Positions 29,560 through 41,264 of a stretch of DNA of 64,000 bases are shown here, piece after piece. Below the pieces are notes generated by a model. That model worked only from the letters and a program-made list of their open reading frames with translations. It was not told where the DNA came from and did no database searches. The DNA is taken from NCBI GenBank assembly GCA_964036315.1, contig OZ038480.1, positions 12,749,805 through 12,813,804 of the forward strand, written 5' to 3'. This stretch comes from Acanthosepion esculentum (Eukaryota; Mollusca; Cephalopoda; Sepiida; Sepiidae). A program made the position numbers and the translations under genes. How positions within the stretch are numbered: position 1 is the first letter of the stretch; each line of letters starts with the position of its first letter.

Positions 29560-30180
29560 GTGGTGAACAGCCCCGTAGAATCAAGCGAGCCAGAGTTGCT
29601 TGCATCTGGTGCATAGGAATATATGGGTCTTACCTTAACGTGCGGCACGTGATATCGGCAAGTTTGCTCCGTGAAAATGGCATTAATCTCCCGTCTAGCG
29701 AGGCTACCAGCATGTACAGTAATGAGGGTATTTTATACAGTTTGGCAGGCTTCCACCAATAGCAAGTCGTTTGCTTATTGGTCGAACTGGACGAGGCTAT
29801 TTGCCTGTGTAACTGAGAATAAAAGCGAAGAACGCTGATTGGTTGGTCAACCGCGGTGTTGGCCTGATAAAAGAGGGCTGACGCAGTGAATAGGGGAGAC
29901 GACGGCTATACGCAGTGACGTGTTCAGAAAGCGAGGACGGTGAAGTGAACCAGCGGTATTTTGATTTGTACAAGTGACGTTGCAGCAATACAGACACTTT
30001 TAAACTACATACTTAAAAATGCATTTGCCTATTTATCACTAGATTTCGCGGAACGCCTAGCGATCACTTGCGGGACCGTAGGCTTCCGAGGAACACCGTC
30101 TAAGAAACACGGCGCTCAGTGATGCGCAGTATGTCCATCAGGCACCGCAAGTAAAAAGTTTTCAGCCTCCGCTCTTGATG
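29560..30180 (+). promoter_or_regulatory. LTR-like or promoter-like GC-richer patch
   Basis: CCAAT-type boxes cluster at about 29754 (CACCAATAG), 29777 (TATTGGTC), and 29838 (GATTGGTTGG). A TATA-like CTGATAAAAGAGGG follows at 29865. Spacing fits a polymerase II core promoter reading rightwards. Downstream 'ATTTCGCGGAACGCCTAGCG' and 'GTAGGCTTCCGAGGAACACC' look like a leader rather than coding. It could be an LTR of an unidentified element; no second copy is in this window. Confidence 0.35.
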
Positions 30181-30780
30181 TGAATAATGAATTCAGGCCT
30201 CACTACCATCTCAGAGCGCGTTTATGACACAAGCTCTGTACACTTTGTATTTGCCATTGTCCCAGATTATAGCTGTGATGTTTTAAAGGTAGTAACCACC
30301 TTATGGATGTAGCTGTTTAGTTCAGCATTTAGTGACAGGTCTGTCAGATCCGCGTTTTCTGATGTACAGTTCTGCCAAATCCTGCAGCCAAACCAATACC
30401 AAACATCGGTTTACCATTCTTTGGTTACTATCAGGGAGTCTAGGGCGGATTCTGCTACCTGGGTAACACAGTGCCTTCAGACACCTTGCCCAGGCATTTT
30501 GTTCTCTGAAAAAGAAACTCCAGCTTCACTGCTGTGAAAGCAAAACACGAGAGGCTAGCAGTCATCAGCTATAAGCCCTTTATTACCTGGCGTAGAGATG
30601 GGGACCAGGAGTTGCTTATTGTTCATACTAAGCATAGCAAATAGTCCGTAATATGAACCAGTTCATCCTAGATAATCTCTTAGACCTGACGTGCTCTTAA
30701 TCGTAGGTTATATATTTTGCATACATTTCGGAGATAAACATTTGTATATATCTTTATATAAAGATGTATGCTGTATATTT
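30181..30780. other. No recognised feature
   Basis: Moderate-GC sequence without a frame or motif I can assign. It might be internal sequence of whatever carries the 29560 promoter-like patch. Confidence 0.35.
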
Positions 30781-30783
30781 TTA

Positions 30784-31488
30784 TGATCAATTAAGACACA
30801 AGGGGTTACTGCTTGACATCCGTGCCAGAACCTCCAATACGAACATTTCAGAGTTTTTAGGTGTCAATCTGAGAACAGTGCAGAGGATTATCCAAGTCTA
30901 ATGGTAATTACGAAGGTGTTTGGAATGATCACTTGTGATGGCGACGTTAGGCCGCCATTCATCTACCCACATGGCCTCAGACTCAACACGGAGGCCTATA
31001 TTAAGTACTTTTAGGAGGTAGTGCTGCCCTGGACAAGAAACTGGCTGCTGGAAAACCTTATAGCAGGCAACAAGACTCTGCACCATGCCATACAAATAAG
31101 GAAAGCGAGTCAACTTCTGTGACCACATCACCCCTTACATCTGGCTACCTAACTCCCCAGACTGCAACCCCCTTGATTATTGCGTGTGAGGCGCAGTTGA
31201 GCGAGAGACCAACAAAACTCATTGCAACACCAAAGATGAACTGAAGGCAAGGATTATGACAGCATTCACCAACTTAAACTAGGAGACCGTCCAGAAGAGC
31301 TGCAGGAGATTCTGAAGTCGTCTGGAGGCCGTGGTTGAAACCAATGGCAATTTTATTGAATAAATCTACTCTTTATTATTTCAGGATATTTTTGCGTAAC
31401 CTTGGTAAAAAAATCTGTTAAAATGAGATGTCAGTGTTATTTTCATTTTTTGCGTCATTTAGACGACAGTTTATCCATTGCACCCTGT
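30784..31488 (+). pseudogene. Mariner/Tc1-superfamily transposase relic with right terminal repeat
   Basis: Scattered frames spell VFGMITCDGDVRPPFIYPHG, LRLNTEAYIKYF, then QQDSAPCHTNK and PNSPDCNPLDYC, with the first, second and third catalytic Asp contexts visible. The end reads LEAVVETNGNFIE. Several in-frame stops (for example TAG at about 31013) and frameshifts kill it. After it, the right end 'GACGACAGTTTATCCATTGC' then ACCCTGTA at 31488 looks like a mariner terminal repeat, with a partly duplicated second copy at about 31495-31555. The left end is not found. Confidence 0.82.
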
Positions 31489-31559
31489 ATATCTGTTAAA
31501 ATGAGATGTCAGTTTTACTTTCATTTTTGCGTAATTTAGACGACAATTTATCTATCGTT

Positions 31560-31672
31560 CCCATCTTTCTTTCTCTCTTTCTGTCTGTATGTCTCTCTCT
31601 CTCTCTATATATATATATATAGAGAGAGAGTGTGTGTGAAAGAAAGAGAGAGAGAGAGAGTGAAAGAGAGAC
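31560..31672. repeat. (CT)n-(TA)n-(GA)n palindromic microsatellite
   Basis: CT repeats, a short TA centre and GA repeats make a self-complementary block. Confidence 0.9.
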
Positions 31673-31859
31673 AGAGTGAGATTACAGACATATTGAGTAC
31701 ATTTAAAAAAATTTTTTAAAGAAGCACTCTTGATGAAAAGAAATAAAAAAAGTTGTTTTGGCTGTGCTTGGAAATTGTAGGGTAAACTCCACTAAGATTA
31801 GAATTGCTACTAATTCCACACAATATGGTATAAAAAATAAGGCAAATTTCCAAATAAAC

Positions 31860-32015
31860 TAGAAATCTTCGTTTAATATGGAAATGAAAAATGTAAAAGA
31901 CCATTTAAAAATGGCTAAAGAATTTGCTGAAAGCGCTCGGGACAATGAAAATTACAAACAATTCCTGTAGACGCTTCACTTTAAGAAATCGGAAATTCTA
32001 AAACTCTCAAAAAAA
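31860..32015 (+). pseudogene. Penelope-like 5' fragment (weak)
   Basis: A frame reading MAKEFAESARDNENYKQFL, a stop, then LHFKKSEILK parallels the 'MAKSITESDRNYKTFGQFL..L..KK' start at 7160-7060 (minus). It shares position in the family's order, but similarity is limited. Confidence 0.45.
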
Positions 32016-32096
32016 AAAAAAAAGAATAAAAAACTTCCAAGATATACTTTGTCCATCATATTCATTGGAATATGCATAAAATAAGAATTGCTCCTC

Positions 32097-32097
<1 letters not shown>

Positions 32098-32127
<30 letters not shown>
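32098..32127. repeat. (TA)n microsatellite
   Basis: About 30 bp of TA just left of Rep-D copy 2. Confidence 0.95.
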
Positions 32128-32129
32128 AT

Positions 32130-32428
32130 CTTATAAATATAAGTAAGTATACTCGTTCGGAAAAACCTTAGGTGTCTTGGCTTGTAAATGAACAAACCAA
32201 TACCCAAGGGAAAATAAGGAATAAAAAAAGAAAGAACTAAGAACATGTAATTGAGGCGAAAACAATCGTCCAGAATCCAAGCTCAAAGTCAAAAGAAAAA
32301 AAAAACCTCCGACACGAGTAAAATAAAAATAACTATGTAAAGTGCTGAATACACTAAGTAGAGCAAATCTAACTATGAACCTAAAGAGCCAGGCGAACCT
32401 AGCTAGGATTCACCTACGTGGATCGTCA

Positions 32429-32430
<2 letters not shown>
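32130..32430 (+). repeat. Rep-D, copy 2, bounded by (TA)n on both sides
   Basis: Aligns with 23590-23847 over most of its length (GAACAAACCAATACCCAAGG onwards). Its end 'AAGAGCCAGGCGAACCTAGC' differs in detail from copy 1 ('CCTGGCTCTTTAGGTTC'). Confidence 0.85.

Positions 32431-32520
<90 letters not shown>
32431..32520. repeat. (TA)n(TG)n microsatellite
   Basis: About 78 bp of TA then TG. Confidence 0.97.
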
Positions 32521-32689
32521 ACTAATTTAAACGTTATTATATTAGATATATCACATTTGAAATAGACGCCCCATTTTTATGTATTAAACAGAGTGCATCA
32601 CGTGTATCGGACGGCGCATTCGAGACATTGTAGTAAAGAAAATGCGTTCACCGACTCCACCTCAAACACATATATGGCTATGTGTGCGT

Positions 32690-32716
32690 GTATACATACA
32701 TATATATATATATATA

Positions 32717-32761
<45 letters not shown>

Positions 32762-33055
32762 GTGTATATATATATGTATATATATATGTATATATATATG
32801 TGTGTGCGTCTGTGTGTGTGTATAGAGATATGTGTGTGTATATACATATATGTGTGCATGTATATATATATTTATATATGTATATATATGTTTGTGTATC
32901 TGTATATGTGTGTATATATATGTGTATATATATGTGCGTGTGTATATATATATATATGTATATATATGTGTGTGTGTATACATAAATACATCTATGTGTG
33001 TATACATAAATATATGTATGTGTGTCTATAAATATGTGTGTGTATGTGTCTGTGT
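32690..33055. repeat. Compound (TA)/(TG) microsatellite field, ~350 bp
   Basis: Interleaved TATATG and TGTGTA words. The long overlapping tyrosine/isoleucine/cysteine/valine frames on both strands are artefacts of this repeat and not proteins. Confidence 0.95.
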
Positions 33056-33059
33056 TGTG

Positions 33060-33375
33060 AATGTGCGAATCCCTATTACTTGGCTCAAGTTACAAAGCCT
33101 TTCTGTCTTTCTCTCTTTTCACTATCGCTGCAAAGAGTTTTCTATCTGCATTCTCTCCCTTGGATATCATCATTGACATCCCTGCCATGCACTGATATCG
33201 CATTTATCTTGTTCATATCGATAAGGAATGGGCAAAAGGCGCTCCAAGAAGCCAAATTCACGGATTAACGCCAGGAAAACATCCGATCAGATGCACCAAC
33301 ACTACACTGCGCCAAACCCCAAAAATAAAAAAATGAAAACTAAAACTAAAAATAAGAAATAAAAAATGAAGTAAT
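33060..33375. other. No recognised feature
   Basis: Unassigned sequence of mixed composition; a 76-codon plus frame at 33038-33268 has no motif I know. Confidence 0.35.
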
Positions 33376-33379
33376 ATTA

Positions 33380-33386
33380 GTATATA

Positions 33387-33421
<35 letters not shown>

Positions 33422-33505
33422 TGGCAAATTAATAATAATAATAGCAGTAGTAGTGGTAGTAATATGAATAGTAGTAGTAATAATAATTAGAAATAATAAT
33501 AAGGT
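33380..33505. repeat. (AAT)n/(AGT)n trinucleotide tract
   Basis: Imperfect ATA, AGT and GTAGTA units. Confidence 0.88.
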
Positions 33506-33614
33506 CTCTGGTTGGGACCCGAATGGAAATATATATTTTTAAAATTTTTACAATTTTGGCAAGATGAAAGTCGACCAGACATTTTTACAACCATCACGAG
33601 GTTTCCAAAGTTTT

Positions 33615-34320
33615 TACTTACATTATTTACATTATTCGGATTGTTATCCTCATCTTCATTGTCATATTCACAACCTTTCGGTCGTTGTACGATCGGTCTT
33701 CTTCAGCTGTTTGGAATTTCAAAACGAACCCTTTATTTAATAACTGAGACATCCGGAAGAGGCTTTGAACGTGGAATTAGAACAATCTACCGCGGGGGAC
33801 GAAATAAAGGGTTCAGTTCGAAATTCCAATCACCTGAAGAAGGCCGGTGCGTACAACGGCCGAAACGTTAATATGACAATGAAGTTGAAGATAACAGCCC
33901 GAATAATGTAAATAATGCAAGTAATCATAATACCTCATCTCAGAGATATAGAGACCGAAACATTGCGAAATTGGCAATAAAGATGAGGATAACAGTCCGA
34001 ATAATTTCAATAATGCAAGTAATCATAATACCTCATCTTTATCGCCATATTTATTACAACGTTTCGCTGGTTGTACGCTCCGGCCTTCTTCAGGTCGTTG
34101 GAATGTCGAACTGAAACTTTATTTCGCTCACTGGGGTAGACTGTTCTAGTTCCACGTGCCATGTTTAATGGATATCAGTTATCAGTTATCTTCTGTTAAT
34201 TCCCCTCTCCAAGTTGTCCACTGCCATAACCAGGTATTGAACTCACAACTCTTTGGGTCCTGTCAGTGAATCTAACTAACGCCTTTATCCACTGTACCAT
34301 GTGTCCTCAAGATAGAACGT
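33615..34320. mobile_element. Three SINE-A pieces in alternating orientation
   Basis: 33615-33745 is minus (tail and hairpin-like block). 33770-33935 is plus (body, block CTGAAGAAGGCCGGTGCG and tail). 34025-34315 is minus, with the head at its right end (reverse complement of box B near 34240 and of GGCGTTAGTTAGAT near 34275). Small partial tail repeats link them. Confidence 0.82.
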
Positions 34321-34324
34321 TATT

Positions 34325-35740
34325 GAATGAGATTGTTTTATAGGCGTGAGAGGCGGACGCAGGAAGTGCAAATGAAGAGAATATGAAAAATCGGCAACTG
34401 TTCATTTGAAGACTAGCGGGAAATCACTGTCCCGGAAGTCTGTTCCCCAAAAGCAGAAACTCTTTGGAATAAGATGTCGGGACGATACTTCCTTCATAAT
34501 AATGGAATATATAATGGAATATAAAGTCTAAATAGCAGTTCTTATCTGTAAAGGTCTGAACTGGTGGAATTATGGGATATACCCGCTTGTGCAAATTAAT
34601 TGAAACAACCGCTTTAGTTTCCTTTCTTTCAACATACGTTCGGTTTTAGACACACTGGAGTGACTGGCTGTAATCGATTTATATTTTTCTCTGATTAGAT
34701 CATTTGCAGTGGTGCAAACATGGCACGTGGAACGAGTCAAGACAATAGTGTCTGGCTGTCATGAAATATTAACTGAAGGACCCTGACAATAACGAAATTA
34801 CGCGCGCAAAATAACTTTTATCAATAGTAAATACGCAATAAACACAACCGTTTTTTTAAAATTATATTGGAATTTAAAATAATACAGCAAATATATACTG
34901 GAAACAAAAACAGCACCAGCCTACAACAATAACACACAAAATTGTAAACTTTGTCTGGAGGAGAAAATACCTATAATTACATACCCAGAACAAATCAAAT
35001 TAATAAATAAAAAACAGAACTTCTCAAATTACAGACACGAAAAAAAAATTTAATGCGTCAATTAAAAATCTAAAAATAATAACGAATATCTTGTAAAACA
35101 TCACCAAGAAAAATGTAAATGAATGTATTTTATATAATGCATATAATGTAATATATTTTAAACAAAGCAATACTTCAGACTAAACCAACATATAAGACAT
35201 GAAATAAAAACTAAAAACAAAGTGACTTAAAGAAATAAATTATAAACAAATTGACAAAGTTTCTGAATATACATTAAGCTCACCGAAGTAAATTTAATAA
35301 TCAGTTAATTTAATTTAAAAATCAGTAGCGAATAAATAATGAATAAATACCAATACATTTACGTAACAAACAATGAATATAAAATAAGTTAAAAGTTAAG
35401 AAAAAGCCCTATGTAATAAAATAGTCGCATTCTGGTCCATAATTATTTCTACAAAATAGACTTTAGGATAATTTAAAATATAACCATGTTCGACTATGGT
35501 TAGTATAGTACAATAAACCGGAAACAACTGGCCTTGCTACCCATAATGCGCTGAGAACTACTAGCATAAATAAATAGTGGAAGACCTGAAGATTTGGTTC
35601 AAGAAAGCATAGTAGCCTGAAGATTTGGTTTAAGAAAGAAAAAGTCTGTCGCCACTGGCTTTTGACATCGGTGTCCACTCTTACACGCACAAACACACAC
35701 ACACATATAAATATGTGTGTCTATATACATTTATATGATA
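34325..35740. other. AT-rich region without recognisable genes
   Basis: 34320-34560 is mixed and unassigned. 34560-35460 is very AT-rich with no frame of interest. Near 35585-35640 a short direct repeat (CCTGAAGATTTGGTT, 34 bp apart) is visible. (CA)n and (TA)n words begin at 35685. Confidence 0.4.
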
Positions 35741-35799
35741 ATTATAACACACACTCATATACACACACTCACACACACACACACACATATAAATATATA

Positions 35800-35980
35800 T
35801 AAATGTATAGCCGAAAGCGCTCGGATAAAAAGAACATTCGGACAGTTTTTATATAATTTATACTCTGAAAAGAAAAACTTTATTAGATGGCACGAGAAAT
35901 TATATAAAAAACTAAATAAAAGCACCTTGTCAGTCGTTTTTAATGAAATGTGCTTAAAAAAAGGGTTGCTGCCTAAATAC

Positions 35981-35985
<5 letters not shown>
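35800..35985 (+). pseudogene. Penelope-like 5' fragment ending at (TA)n
   Basis: Reads RTFGQFLYNLYSEKKNFIRW, then HEKLYKKLNKSTLSVVFNEM and CLKKGLLPKYTN, directly followed by TA repeats at 35985. This is the cleanest copy of the segment and has no stop in about 55 codons. Confidence 0.68.
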
Positions 35986-36031
<46 letters not shown>

Positions 36032-36170
36032 CACACACATTTATGATGATAGTTCTTCATCAAACAAATCCGACATAGAAGATAGAAAGAGAATAACACA
36101 CACGCACGAACGCGCGCACGCACACACACACACACACATACACACACACACACATATATATATATATATT
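35986..36170. repeat. (TA)n and (CA)n tracts
   Basis: (TA)n at 35986-36026, then CA-rich sequence and (CA)n(TA)n at 36110-36170. Confidence 0.93.
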
Positions 36171-36220
36171 TCAAAGAAAAACAGACCACTTTAAGTCTTA
36201 AAGTGGTCTGTTTTTCTTTT
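36171..36220. repeat. Perfect-looking hairpin beside (TA)n
   Basis: AAAGAAAAACAGACCACTTT is followed at once by its reverse complement, centre AAGTCTTA near 36197. Confidence 0.93.
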
Positions 36221-36305
36221 AAATTATTAGCTCTGAATTAACATTGAGCTATCAGGATTTCATCCTGCTTGGGATTATCCATGTGGATTACCAAGATTTT
36301 CGTTA

Positions 36306-36406
<101 letters not shown>

Positions 36407-36504
36407 TCACCGCTGAGAAAGAATATATATTTATTATCAATATAAATTATAGGTCTATTATTATAAATCGAGCACTATTTTATTAACACCAACACACAAG
36501 GAGC

Positions 36505-36610
<106 letters not shown>

Positions 36611-36710
36611 ATGCGATGAGAACGAAAGTAATATATAAATTCCAACGTTCACAGCATTAATCCAAAAGAGGGCTCGATACCGATCGTAGAGCGACAATTA
36701 TTTATTTATT

Positions 36711-36926
36711 ATAATTGTTTCATATAGACAAAACCATTTTACTCATTACAAAGATGCAACTTCGTTTCAGTGCATTTCAATTGCACTTCGACGGGTGATA
36801 ATAAATTTTCGATAAACATTTTCGATTCTCACCTCACACTTCGAAGTGCAGTTGAAATGCACTGAAACGAAGTTGCGTCTTTGTAATGAGTAAAATGGTT
36901 TTGTCTATATGATAAAATTATAATAA
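36711..36926. repeat. Inverted repeat, ~90-bp arms, followed by (TA)n
   Basis: Left arm 36711-36797 (CAAAACCATTTTACTCATTA, TTCGTTTCAGTGCATTTCAA). Right arm 36836-36926 is its complement. A ~38-bp spacer lies between, and a (TAAA)n/(TA)n tract starts at 36922. Confidence 0.93.
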
Positions 36927-36938
36927 ATAAATAAATAA

Positions 36939-36941
<3 letters not shown>

Positions 36942-36999
<58 letters not shown>
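36942..36999. repeat. (TA)n microsatellite
   Basis: About 57 bp of TA, then TG. Confidence 0.97.
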
Positions 37000-37008
<9 letters not shown>

Positions 37009-37495
37009 ATAATGATATGTACTCATCTACAAAAATTCGACGTATATGTGATTTTATTCAAAACTTTAAATCAAATTTGCAACTACTTTATTGAATACAA
37101 ATACATTGAGAAAATAAAAATCTTACTGGTTTCAAAGCAAGAGATAAAAACAAAACAAGTTTGTTTCATATATATCTGATTACAAATTTAGGACATTTTT
37201 TTGCTGTAATTTTATAACTTTTCTCTCTCACTATAGCAGACATGAACATATTCCGATGCAAGTAGAGAAAAAATCGATCTCTTGCGAGCTCGTTTAAGCC
37301 GAATAGATGATACTCGATCAAGGAAACATACAAAATACATACACCAAATTCTCAAAATCTGACCAACGCCGATGATCAATTTGGTCAGCCAAATTGCTTA
37401 TTCACGAAATAAAACGTCAATCCGAACGCACAGAAAAATACTTGGAATAAAGATATATATCACTAACGGTTAATTCGTTTTAAACTAGAAATAAA
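37000..37495. other. No recognised feature
   Basis: AT-rich sequence. Nothing coding is recognisable. Confidence 0.4.
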
Positions 37496-37497
37496 TT

Positions 37498-37905
37498 TAC
37501 CTCCCCAAATCGAACCCGTAGGCCTCGACCGTGGTGATGGCATTACCACCTTCCCTTTCAAAATGGGTAAGTCGTTGATTTGGGATGCGACCTGTGCGGA
37601 TACATTTTCGGCCGGTAATTTGATCAGGTCCGCGGTTGAGCCGGGGTCCGTCGCCCGGGACGCAGAGATGAAAAAAATAGTTAAATATTCTTCTCTTGTT
37701 GATAGATTTTTTTTTAATCCTGTGGCAGTGGAGACTTCAGGGGTTATTGGCCCTCGTTCGATGGCGTTCCTTCGGAGGATTGGCGCGATTGCGTCTCGAT
37801 TAAGGGACGAGCCTCGCGAAACGGAGTGGCTCTTGCAGCGTGTCTCACTGGCGATGGTTTGAGGTAATGCTTTCTCCATCATTACGGCTGGCAGAGGATA
37901 GAAAA
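37498..37905 (+). pseudogene. Retroelement ORF C-terminal domain relic
   Basis: A plus-strand frame stays open from about 37498 to 37862. It reads GLDRGDGITTFPFKMGKSLI, then WDATCADTFSAGNLIRSA, FNPVAVETSGVIGP and LLQRVSLAMV. After a TGA at about 37860 it goes on as GNAFSIITAGRG. The pattern 'R.DG.T..P...G..L.WD.T..DT', '..AVET.G..G', 'QR.S.A...GNA' is common at the C-terminus of reverse-transcriptase proteins in invertebrate retroelements. I cannot name the clade. It is GC-rich against its surroundings and has only one visible stop. The minus-strand frame over the same bases (37463-37882) is a shadow. Confidence 0.68.
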
Positions 37906-38170
37906 AAATTGTTTATAGTTACGTTGTTCTGGAATTGTCATCAATGGTCGACTGAACTTGCTGTGTTTCAATGACTAAAATAATGAAAAGAAATAAGACA
38001 TTTAACCGATTATTCATTCTAAATGCGTTGCTACATCATTTTTTATTTCAGGTTATCACAGTACAGAGTTAATTTTATGGTTTCTGATAAGTATTATCAG
38101 AAAATGGCCATTCTAACAGCCCTAGAATATAAGAAATCTTTGGTGTTGCAATCAAATGCATCAAAGATAA
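37906..38170. other. No recognised feature
   Basis: AT-rich spacer between the retroelement relic and SINE-A. Confidence 0.4.
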
Positions 38171-38174
38171 CTTG

Positions 38175-38875
38175 TTAAAATGACATTATTTACATTATTC
38201 GGACTATTGTGCTCATCTTTGTCGCCATATTTATTACAACGTTTCGGCCGTTGTACGCTCCGGGCTTCTTCCGGTGGTTGAAATATTGAACTGAACCCTT
38301 TATTTCGCTCACTGGGGTAGACTGTTCTAGTTCCATATGCCATGTTTAATGGATGTCAGTTATTAGTTACCTCTTGTTAATTTTCCCTTTGAAAGTTCTC
38401 CACTGCCTTAGCCGGGTATTGAACTCACGCTATTTAGGTCCTCTCACTGGATCTAACTAACGCCTTTTTCCACTGTGCCATGTGTCCTCGTTTTTATTGT
38501 GTCAAATTATTAAGTATGATTAGAGAAAAGCAGTTGGAAGCTAATTAGAGATTGAATCATTAAACAACACAGAAAATGAAGAAAGTTCAAATAGCACTGA
38601 TTATACGCATAGCACGTTCGGCCGTTTATAATACCCAGGCGGTTGGAATGTCGAACTGAACCCTTTATTTCGCTCACTGGGGTAAACTGTTCTAGTTCCA
38701 CGTGCCATGTCTAATGGATATCAGTTATCAGTTAACTCCTGTTAATTTCCCCCTGAAAGTTCTCCCCTGTCATAACCGGGTCCTTGAGGACACATGGCAC
38801 AGTGGATAAAAGCGTTGGTTAGATCCAGTGACAAAACCCAAAGAGTGTGAGTTCAATACCCAGTTAAGAATGTAT
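38175..38875 (-). mobile_element. SINE-A cluster: two minus copies and one plus fragment
   Basis: 38175-38495 is a near-complete minus copy (tail, block, body, head). 38600-38780 is a second minus body without tail. At 38785-38870 a plus head (ACATGGCACAGTGGATAAAA, GAGTTCAATACCCAGTTAAG) is joined head-to-head. Confidence 0.83.
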
Positions 38876-39179
38876 AATTACTCTCCAAGCTTAACAGAAA
38901 AATCGTGATGAAATCGATCATAAACGAAAATGATAGGCAGATCGCAATAAAAACAGAGCCTGAGAGAAATGGCCATTGTAACCAGACAAAAATCACCCAG
39001 AGTAGCCTACTCTTCCATTTCCAAACTATAAATGAGTAAAACATTTATTTGGTGAGTTATTCCAAACATCCCTTGAGAATGAAACGGTCATCTAACAGAT
39101 AAGGTTTAATATTGAAAGTAAACTTTCGAAACAGTATTTTCTGTGTCGCGATGGACTCGTATTTTAAAAAAATAATTAT

Positions 39180-39181
<2 letters not shown>

Positions 39182-39247
<66 letters not shown>
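39182..39247. repeat. (TA)n microsatellite
   Basis: About 66 bp of TA. Confidence 0.97.
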
Positions 39248-39252
<5 letters not shown>

Positions 39253-39269
39253 AAAGGCTTAAACAGTAT

Positions 39270-39379
39270 TATTCCATGGTTATAATTTATTACATTGGAA
39301 TCGTAATTCATCAGACATACAAAAAGTCCTGATGAATTGGATCGTGATTACAATTCCAATGTAATAAATTATAACCATG

Positions 39380-39382
<3 letters not shown>
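39270..39382. repeat. Palindrome between (TA)n tracts, ~48-bp arms
   Basis: TTCCATGGTTATAATTTATT..ATCAGGAC-type arms: left 39272-39316, right 39333-39381, with a ~16-bp centre (ACATACAAAAAGTCCT). (TA)n tracts lie on both sides. Confidence 0.92.
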
Positions 39383-39660
<278 letters not shown>

Positions 39661-39870
39661 GTTCATATTCACGGATAACCTTCCGTGTATTGCAATTAAA
39701 TTATGTGAGAAATAAGCTATAACTATGAAAAACTTTTTGAATTCCCTCGGAAGAAGATCAAAATTAATTTGGAAATGTCTCTTTTCGGGCGATGTTAAAC
39801 CACTGCTTTCGCTCGGCAGTGGCGTAAATATTTTAAACCTGTTTTCGTTATAATATTCTAAACTAAATAG

Positions 39871-39904
<34 letters not shown>

Positions 39905-39905
<1 letters not shown>

Positions 39906-40310
39906 GTATTATGAAATGGACAAAGTCCGACAATTATTTTAAGACATTTTTTTTTATGTTTATACATTCTTTTCATACATACAAATATTTAAGTAAATGC
40001 TCTTTTTTTATAATATTTACCCGCTTGAATGTTCAAGAAATCTTCATAGAAAATATTCGACAGGATTCGAACCTGTATCCTATAAGGAACCGTCAATCAG
40101 CCTAACGTGCTCTTAACCGATCGGGTCACAGAGAATCGTTCGATTAGCAAGGTCGATCTTACTGCCTTTAAGCTTCAATCTTCCATGAATCTCACACGGA
40201 CATTCATATCTGCTCAAAGTGTATCCAAATCTAAACAAATGACGTCACATATTATGATATGGACAAAGTCCGACAATTATTTTAAGACATTTTTTATGTT
40301 TATATATATA
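39905..40310 (-). mobile_element. SINE-B, minus copy
   Basis: TGAAATGGACAAAGTCCGAC at the left and the same end inverted near 40258-40290. In between, the reverse complement of GGATACAGGTTCGAATCCTG gives box B (about 40060-40085), followed by a box A region near 40115. Confidence 0.8.
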
Positions 40311-40479
40311 TAGTTAAATTCCCAGATCAATTCTGTGGACAAGACAGATTAGTATAAAATAACAATTGGAAAAAAATCTTAGATTTTGCCGACGCGTTTC
40401 GTCTTCCGACTTTTTCAAGGCAAAAATGAAATCGAAAAATCTCTGTTGTTGTAGTTACATTAAAAATCCAAATTATATA

Positions 40480-40785
<306 letters not shown>

Positions 40786-41260
40786 CATTTCACCTCAAGC
40801 AAGGGAATAAAGCTCCTAAGACGCTAGGGGATACACTGAGTGTTAGAAAATAGGAGGAAAATACTATTAAGGAAAAAGAAGAATAAAGGAAGAGGCATTA
40901 GGAAGGCAGAAGATAGCGATTGACATTGCATTAAAATTTTTGAACATCAAAGTTGACTGTGAAGCCAGAAGCCAAAAAAAGATTTCAACACGCGAGAAGT
41001 GCCATAGAAGAAACTTTTAGCATAGAACTTACGGTTACCTCCAACTATTTCAACCATAAATTGATGAGCTCTTGCCGCCAATCTAGTACTGCACTATATT
41101 CTAGGTACCATAATGAAGAGATTATCTGAATAGTTACCATGAAAGAATTTATAGGAAAGCCATAGAGAAGCTACATTACGGAGGTGGGAAAGTGACTGAA
41201 GCCGAGATGCCAGGTTAGGATAAACAACGATTACATGTGCGTGCTTATGAATGAGTGTCT
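40786..41260 (-). pseudogene. LINE-A 3' end, minus strand
   Basis: Inverted tail (TTTCACCTCAAGCAAGGGAA, GACGCTAGGGGATA) followed by minus-strand coding end. The frame at 41282-41094 reads LASRLQSLSHLRNVASLWLS, then YKFFHGNYSDN, matching the LINE-A block 'SRLQSLSHRR.VASL.LFY'. The intervening RLWNSLP region is damaged. Confidence 0.82.
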
Positions 41261-41264
41261 GTGA

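Noticed and set aside
32593..33176. Overlapping 110-130-codon frames rich in Y, I, C and V on both strands
   Set aside because: They are six-frame read-through of (TA)n/(TG)n compound repeats, with no non-repeat coding content.
37463..37882. 139-codon minus-strand ORF as a novel gene
   Set aside because: The plus strand over the same bases encodes a recognisable retroelement domain, so the minus frame is a shadow.
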